A stretch of DNA of 22,387 bases. Origin: a virus. Of the stretch, positions 18,374-22,387 are shown piece after piece. Every line of letters starts with the position of its first letter. Position 1 is the first letter of the stretch. A program made the translations under genes and the position numbers. The notes beneath the pieces are model-generated. The model saw only the letters and a list, made by a program, of their open reading frames with translations. It was not told the origin of the DNA and did not search any database. The stretch covers positions 1 to 22,387 of the IMG/VR virus record IMGVR_UViG_3300049629_001199; one strand, written 5' to 3'.

Positions 18374-19290
18374 TGGCCAGCATATTTGTTCAGATAGCAG
18401 CATATAGAGATTTAGAGGTAACCCCTACAATTCTAGATGCAATAAAGCAGTCATCTGGGAACCACACAATTAATTTTGGTGTTCACACAGTTTATGTAGA
18501 TGAATCAGAGATTAATGTTCCTGATTTGCCTAATGTTAAGCATGCTGAAAGCAAGGCTCCAGAAAATATTGGTTTGGGAATCGGAAGAGCCCTTGCTCAT
18601 CAATTTTATGATGGCGAAGATTATTATCTTCAATGCGACTCACATTCTAGATTTATTAGTGGTTGGGACGAAGTTGCCATAAACTCGGTTTTAAATTATC
18701 AAATTCAGGGAATTCACAAACCACTTCTTACAATGTACCCAGCAAATTACTGGTATCCATCTGCAACCGCTAAGTTTGTAGAAAAAGATTTTCTACCACC
18801 TGGCCACTTATCTAATATCTCATTTCATGAAAAGCCAGATCAGTTTAGGCTAACAAGAATTCCACAACAAACAGCAATGCCGATCCTCGATGGAAATAGA
18901 TTTGTAAAGTCAGTATCTGGAGGATCAATATTTACTGTTAAAGGATTTTTACCTTTCAACACAGACATTGCATTTTACGGAGAAGAAATATGGTTGGCAG
19001 CAAGGGCCTACACGCATGGGTATGACATATTAGTTCCTGATGAGCAGTATATGTATCATCTTTACTATAATCACAACATTGCAGGTGAAATAAATAAGAG
19101 AAAGATTCTTTGGACAGACTACCCTGATGAATTTAACCGTTTAGATTTAGTATCTAAACAATTAATCTATAAAACTTTAACAGAAGGAACAGTTGGAGAT
19201 ATGTTGCTTGGAAATGAAAGAACTCTTCTAGAATATGGAACATTTGCTGGGCTTGATTTTATAAATGGTGAAATAGTTGAAAACTGCTAG
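18373..19290 (+). CDS. GT60-type GlcNAc-transferase-like protein
   Basis: 305 residues. Matches the pattern of the family that includes the Dictyostelium Skp1 hydroxyproline GlcNAc-transferase: ASIFVQIAAYRDLEVTPTIL (2-21), GEDYYLQCDSHSRFISGWDE (81-100, with D89/H91 as the DxH metal site), LLTMYPANYW (about 118-127), and FYGEEIWLAARAYTHGYDI (201-219). The last holds the paired Glu and THGYD typical of the family. C-terminal His residues at 229 and 234 may also bind metal. It is predicted to transfer a sugar, probably GlcNAc, to protein hydroxyls. Neighbours: radical SAM gene (overlap) and epimerase (14-base overlap). Confidence 0.85.
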   Translation: MASIFVQIAAYRDLEVTPTILDAIKQSSGNHTINFGVHTVYVDESEINVPDLPNVKHAESKAPENIGLGIGRALAHQFYDGEDYYLQCDSHSRFISGWDEVAINSVLNYQIQGIHKPLLTMYPANYWYPSATAKFVEKDFLPPGHLSNISFHEKPDQFRLTRIPQQTAMPILDGNRFVKSVSGGSIFTVKGFLPFNTDIAFYGEEIWLAARAYTHGYDILVPDEQYMYHLYYNHNIAGEINKRKILWTDYPDEFNRLDLVSKQLIYKTLTEGTVGDMLLGNERTLLEYGTFAGLDFINGEIVENC

Positions 19291-20077
19291 CGTAGTTTTG
19301 ACTGGATCATTTGGTTATGTTGGATCAGCAACAAAAGAACTTTTAATAAAAAATGGATATAACGTTATAGAGTTTGATAAAAAAAATAACAATGACACAA
19401 GAAACATATTTAAACTATTTTGTTTGTCTTTAAAAAAACCAAAAGCAATAATTCACCTGTCTGCTAAAAAATCAATTACAGAGTCTGTAAAAAACCCTAT
19501 TCTTTATTATTTAAACAATATAGGATCTACCTTGTCTGTTGCTTTAGTTTCTAAGGTTTTAAATATACCAGTTATATTTGCATCCTCTGCAGCAATATAT
19601 AATCCATACAACCCATATGCCAAATCAAAACTTTTAGAAGAAAAAATATTAAAAATTTTATGTAAAAAACTTGTTATTTTAAGATATTTTAACATTGTTG
19701 GAAAATCTGACAAAATAAAGGATGAGCAAGGTGGAAACATATTTTCAATAATTAGTAAAAATCCAAATATAAACATTAATAGCGTTTCTTCAACAAGAGA
19801 CTATGTCCATATTTTAGATATAGCAAAAGCCAATGTACTATCTATTGAGTATCTTAAGGATAACGACTTTTTGCTTACAGATATTTTTACTGGAAACCAG
19901 TTTACTATGATTGATCTGGTAAACGAGTATAAGGCTAATGGTGTTACTATTACTTATACCGTTTTAAATTTGCCAGACCTAACAGTTCTATCAGAAATAG
20001 ATAACAGAGATCTTCTTGGCTGGTTCCCTTCTTACACTTTCTCAGATGGGGTTAAGTCAGAAGTTAATTTTAGATAA
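19277..20077 (+). CDS. NAD-dependent sugar epimerase, GalE-like
   Basis: 266 residues. Extended SDR features: TGSFGYVG (9-16) nucleotide loop, SSAAIY (103-108), YAKSK catalytic YxxxK (Y114, K118), LRYFNIVG (135-142) and RDYVHILD (174-181). These match UDP-glucose/UDP-GlcNAc 4-epimerases, although the protein is about 70 residues shorter than GalE. The TTG start at 19277 is needed to include the first strand and overlaps the GT60-like gene. Likely supplies an NDP-sugar donor. Very AT-rich, as is the GT32-like gene. Followed by a terminator. Confidence 0.87.
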   Translation: MKTASVVLTGSFGYVGSATKELLIKNGYNVIEFDKKNNNDTRNIFKLFCLSLKKPKAIIHLSAKKSITESVKNPILYYLNNIGSTLSVALVSKVLNIPVIFASSAAIYNPYNPYAKSKLLEEKILKILCKKLVILRYFNIVGKSDKIKDEQGGNIFSIISKNPNININSVSSTRDYVHILDIAKANVLSIEYLKDNDFLLTDIFTGNQFTMIDLVNEYKANGVTITYTVLNLPDLTVLSEIDNRDLLGWFPSYTFSDGVKSEVNFR

Positions 20078-20120
20078 TAAAATACCCCCAAGGATTTCTC
20101 CAAGGGGGTATATTATTTTA
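20078..20120. terminator. Bidirectional terminator between convergent genes
   Basis: ATACCCCC (20082-20089) pairs with GGGGGTAT (20104-20111), with A-rich and T-rich flanks on the two sides. It separates the epimerase (+) from the lysozyme-like gene (-). Confidence 0.8.
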
Positions 20121-20124
20121 TAGA

Positions 20125-20688
20125 TTATTTAGGAAATTTATTCATCCACATTCTGGTCTTTGGAGTAATGCCCTTCCAAGAAGACCAATCTTCTCCACCA
20201 TTTGTCATGTAGTATGCAATCTCTGCATTCTTGACGGGGTTGAAGAGTTCGGCATTAGAGTCAAGATCAAACTTAGTCCTACGATCAGGACCAAGGGTAT
20301 CAATCATATTGATTTGGAACATTCCATAAGATGAATCACCAGTCTTGTGGTTGCCATTAAAAGCCAGTGGTCGCCCATTAGACTCCTTTTTAGCAACTGC
20401 CCAAGCAACTACAAGGTCTTTACCCTTGAATCCTACTAGCGAAAGCAGTTCCTTTAGTTCTAAATCAGTCAGAGAAACCTTGTTCTCAAAACTCTCTAGT
20501 TTTTTTGCTTTAGAAACCAAAAAAACCTCTTTCGAGGCGGTTTCCGATGTCTGAGCCTGTTCTATGCTCAAGTTGTTTTTAGTATCAAGACCCGAATCAG
20601 CATTGGCTCCGTTCGACAAAACAGTTACTAATGCTACGATACTGAGTGTGCTAATGATCTCTTTGTTTCTTTCGATAAATTTAATCAT
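20125..20688 (-). CDS. Secreted lysozyme/SLT-type transglycosylase-like protein (187 aa)
   Basis: 187 residues. A signal-peptide-like N-terminus (IISTLSIVALVTVLSNGANA, 11-30) with a possible cleavage after ANA. A Ser/Lys-rich linker follows, then a goose-lysozyme/SLT-like fold: AWAVAKKESNGRPLAF with the expected catalytic E102, SSYGMFQINM (119-128), NPVKNAEIA (150-158) and a Trp pair in EDWSSW. It probably cuts peptidoglycan after export. Start ATG 20688 with perfect AAGGAGGAAACT. It is alone on the minus strand in a rightward region, with its own promoter, so it is separately regulated. It could serve lysis or entry, or be a cargo gene. Confidence 0.82.
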   Translation of the reverse strand: MIKFIERNKEIISTLSIVALVTVLSNGANADSGLDTKNNLSIEQAQTSETASKEVFLVSKAKKLESFENKVSLTDLELKELLSLVGFKGKDLVVAWAVAKKESNGRPLAFNGNHKTGDSSYGMFQINMIDTLGPDRRTKFDLDSNAELFNPVKNAEIAYYMTNGGEDWSSWKGITPKTRMWMNKFPK

Positions 20689-20709
20689 AGTTTCCTCCTT
20701 AGAAAACAA

Positions 20710-20729
20710 TAACACCTTGGTAGGTGTTA
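20710..20729 (-). promoter_or_regulatory. 5' stem-loop in the lysozyme leader
   Basis: TAACACC and GGTGTTA pair around loop TACCAA at the very 5' end of the predicted transcript. It may protect the mRNA or act as an early attenuator; a competing GGTAG/CTACC pairing depends on the exact start. Confidence 0.5.
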
Positions 20730-20735
20730 CTACCT

Positions 20736-20765
20736 AGTATAACACAAAAATTTATCAAAAGTCAA
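20736..20765 (-). promoter_or_regulatory. Strong promoter for the lysozyme-like gene
   Basis: Minus strand: TTGACT (20760-20765), 18-base spacer, TATACT (20736-20741) with TGT extension. The transcript would open with a stem TAACACC (20729-20723) / GGTGTTA (20716-20710), before a good ribosome binding site. Confidence 0.75.
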
Positions 20766-20778
20766 CTTTAGAGGGTGG

Positions 20779-20784
20779 TATAAT
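20779..20784 (+). promoter_or_regulatory. Leaderless-type promoter TGG-TATAAT
   Basis: TATAAT seven bases before ATG 20792, no ribosome binding site. Divergent from the lysozyme promoter, only 14 bases apart. Confidence 0.8.
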
Positions 20785-20791
20785 AAAGATT

Positions 20792-21358
20792 ATGCCACAG
20801 ACATCCTCAGCATCTAATTATCCTACTATGACGTACCCTATTGCGTCAGATCCTGTTAATGTACACGGAGACTTTAAAGTACTGGTTGATGCTTTAAATA
20901 ATATACTGCCATCTTTAGGAATGACAAGTGTTTCATCTCCCGTAAGAAATGTAAGTTCATCTATTTCTATTTTAACAGGAAAGCCAGTATTTATTTCGGG
21001 GGTAACGACTTATGAAGGAAAAGCAATTCCAACTGTAGAATTATACAACCCATCAAGTCCTACTCATAACCCAGATGTCCCAATTCTTGGATTAATGCAA
21101 TCGGACACACTGCCTTCTACAAACGGAGTTGTTGTTGTTTCTGGAATTATACAAATGAACACAACAGATTTAGGTACTTCTGGAACAAAAATTTATGTAG
21201 ATCAAAACGGAGCCTTGGTAAGTGGTCGTCCATCAACTGGCCCAGCAAGATATGTTGGAGTGGTTGCAGTTCAAGCAATTAAATCACTTGGTGGAATGAT
21301 TATAGTTCAAACAAAAGGAAACGGTACTTGGGGTGCACTCAAGGACGGTTTGTCGTGA
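20792..21358 (+). CDS. Virion structural protein, fibre/adhesin-like (188 aa)
   Basis: 188 residues: YPTMTYPIASDPVNVHGDFK then a helix with VLVDALNNILPSLG, followed by a beta-rich Ser/Gly/Thr body (TNGVVVVSGIIQMNTTDLG, ARYVGVVAVQAIKSLGG). This layout is common for fibre or decoration proteins. No specific family is assigned. Leaderless. Its TGA stop forms the TG of the next extended -10. Confidence 0.65.
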   Translation: MPQTSSASNYPTMTYPIASDPVNVHGDFKVLVDALNNILPSLGMTSVSSPVRNVSSSISILTGKPVFISGVTTYEGKAIPTVELYNPSSPTHNPDVPILGLMQSDTLPSTNGVVVVSGIIQMNTTDLGTSGTKIYVDQNGALVSGRPSTGPARYVGVVAVQAIKSLGGMIIVQTKGNGTWGALKDGLS

Positions 21359-21364
21359 TATAAT
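21359..21364 (+). promoter_or_regulatory. Leaderless-type promoter TGA-TATAAT
   Basis: The TGA is the stop of the preceding gene. AACATT and ATG 21371 follow, a six-base gap. Confidence 0.8.
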
Positions 21365-21370
21365 AACATT

Positions 21371-21787
21371 ATGGCAACTTTAAGAGGATCTCAATCATTA
21401 TACAATGTAGGCAATCCGCCTCCAACTGTTGTCTGGACTGTAGTTCGTGGAGATACTTCTGGGTTTAAGGTTTATGTTACAGATGATGCAAAGGTCCCGT
21501 TAATTTTAAAGGGTGTTGGATCTGAGTGGGACATTGCCATGAAGATTAAAAGACCAACCCTTGCATCAGACAAAGGAGTCATCACTGATAATGCAACTAC
21601 AATAATGGCTTTGCATCCAGTTGCAGATGAAGATGACCTTGTTGGAGAGTTTACAGTTTGGCTTACAGCAGAAGAATCCAATGTCTTGCAGACAGGAGAC
21701 ATCTTTGATATTCAGGTTAGCGACCCAACAAGAGTCTGGACAGTTTGCCAGGGTAGCATGGTTATCCTTGAAGATGTAACAGATTAA
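21371..21787 (+). CDS. Tail/baseplate-type protein, RGDT family (138 aa)
   Basis: 138 residues. VVWTVVRGDTSGFKVYVTDD (about 20-39), FDIQVSDPTRVWTVCQG and a DVTD end align with the 11372-11752 product. A BppU-like beta-sandwich is inferred. Leaderless start. A TAATG overlap leads into a small gene, the same arrangement as at 11372-11838. Confidence 0.65.
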   Translation: MATLRGSQSLYNVGNPPPTVVWTVVRGDTSGFKVYVTDDAKVPLILKGVGSEWDIAMKIKRPTLASDKGVITDNATTIMALHPVADEDDLVGEFTVWLTAEESNVLQTGDIFDIQVSDPTRVWTVCQGSMVILEDVTD

Positions 21788-22011
21788 TGGCCACGGCATT
21801 AATACTTGATGAACTTAATGGTAAAACCAAAAAAATTTTTTCTATTGATTATCCTGTAGTTCAAGTAGAAGAAATAACAAGAAACACCGTAATCACAGAC
21901 ATACTTCCTTTTAGAGTTAAGTTTTCAGCCATTCAAATTGTGGCTATTGGTTTGGGCAATACCCCAGCAATTCCACTACAGGTTATTGGATATAGCAACT
22001 ACATCCTCTAA
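21787..22011 (+). CDS. Hypothetical small beta-rich protein (74 aa)
   Basis: 74 residues: MATALILDELNGKTKKIFSI then TDILPFRVKFSAIQIVAIGL and LQVIGYSNYIL. The start overlaps the stop of the RGDT-family gene (TAATG). No homology is evident with the 28-residue product at the corresponding place (11752-11838) beyond the initial MA. Probably a minor virion or assembly protein. Confidence 0.65.
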   Translation: MATALILDELNGKTKKIFSIDYPVVQVEEITRNTVITDILPFRVKFSAIQIVAIGLGNTPAIPLQVIGYSNYIL

Positions 22012-22031
22012 TAGTCTTATTAAACAGGTGA

Positions 22032-22037
22032 TATAAT
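22032..22037 (+). promoter_or_regulatory. Leaderless-type promoter TGA-TATAAT
   Basis: TATAAT, then ATCGAT and ATG 22044, six-base gap, no ribosome binding site. Confidence 0.8.
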
Positions 22038-22043
22038 ATCGAT

Positions 22044-22387
22044 ATGGCTAAAGTATCAATTCCATCAGTTAAGACTCTATTTCAAACAGGAGATAGACCT
22101 ACTCAAGAAAATTATGAAGATTTAATTGACACCGCATCAGCCCAAGCAACAGATTTGGGTTCTGCTGGTAACAATGAAAATACAATCACTGGTATTGAGA
22201 ACGTAACTGTTGTTGATAACTTTGACGCTACAGTTTGGCGTATGGTCAAGTATATTGTTTCAATATCAAAGACCTCTGCAGGGGACAATAAGTTCTATGC
22301 AACCGAACTAACAATTCTCGTTGACGGTACAAATGTAAGTGTCAGCGAATACGGAACAATCGACAATGATGGGAATATTGGCACCAT
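22044..22387 (+). CDS. Tail fibre-type protein, C-terminus outside window
   Basis: 114 residues seen. MAKVSIPSVKTLFQTGDRPT then QENYEDLIDTASAQA is the phage-fibre type opening in which TGDxPTxxxYxDLID forms a short helix. It is followed by a beta domain (VWRMVKYIVSISKTSAGDNK, YATELTILVDGTNVSVSEYG) that resembles virion surface domains. Leaderless start. The gene runs past the end of the window. Confidence 0.7.
   Translation, partial: MAKVSIPSVKTLFQTGDRPTQENYEDLIDTASAQATDLGSAGNNENTITGIENVTVVDNFDATVWRMVKYIVSISKTSAGDNKFYATELTILVDGTNVSVSEYGTIDNDGNIGT

Noticed and set aside
19507-19776. Reverse ORF of 89 residues inside the epimerase gene
   Set aside because: The forward frame carries all SDR motifs; the reverse frame has no ribosome binding site.

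Overview
The window looks like part of a tailed double-stranded DNA phage genome. Genes are tightly packed, often with TAATG or ATGA overlaps, and base composition is AT-rich. It contains virion fibre proteins, a lysozyme-like protein and phage-type accessory enzymes. The GP88-like protein and the 95-residue protein with the HLQGNHYPPVP signature belong to families I associate with actinobacteriophages. Frequent TTG/GTG starts and leaderless genes also suit an actinobacterial host, perhaps a low-GC freshwater actinobacterium. The host assignment is inference. I see no tRNA, CRISPR array, insertion sequence or integrase.

Layout. (1) Positions 1-6467 hold about 21 very small genes, all leftward, in several transcription units. 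The units are separated by gene-free regulatory islands at about 1158-1262, 1434-1672, 2731-2849, 4250-4559, 5478-5776 and 6468-6789. These islands share a recurrent set of parts: CRP-type palindromes (TGTGA-N6-TCACA), one CACGTG in most islands, DnaA-box-like sites, extended -10 promoters and hairpins. Most of the small proteins are unknown and several carry Cys-Cys metal-binding patterns. (2) 6729-7662 is a short rightward operon of four small genes ending in a clear terminator. (3) 7769-8423 is a rightward set of three unknown small genes. (4) 8420-10145 is a leftward operon: a prolyl-4-hydroxylase-like oxygenase, two small proteins and a possible DHH-like protein. (5) 10180-20077 is rightward: a small membrane protein, a GT32-like glycosyltransferase, a run of tail/fibre proteins (including a collagen-like one and a 903-residue mucin-like Thr/Ala/Pro-rich one), a zinc-ribbon protein, a radical SAM/SPASM protein, a GT60-type (Skp1 GlcNAc-transferase-like) glycosyltransferase and a GalE-like sugar epimerase. 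(6) 20125-20688 is a leftward secreted lysozyme-like gene. (7) 20792-22387 holds more rightward virion genes, with the last one cut by the window end.

How the parts may work together. The enzyme set (2-oxoglutarate hydroxylase, GT60-like GlcNAc-transferase, GT32-like transferase, NDP-sugar epimerase, radical SAM protein) surrounds exactly the substrates one would expect for protein glycosylation: a Gly-X-Y collagen-like fibre and a Thr/Pro-rich mucin-like fibre. In Dictyostelium a P4H and a GT60 enzyme act in sequence on proline. A phage-encoded route that decorates its own fibres is the most interesting hypothesis here.

Regulation. Left-arm promoters are extended -10 types associated with CRP-like palindromes. 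Many right-arm virion genes have TGn-TATAAT six or seven bases before the ATG, so their mRNAs are probably leaderless. In several cases the stop codon of the previous gene lies inside the promoter.
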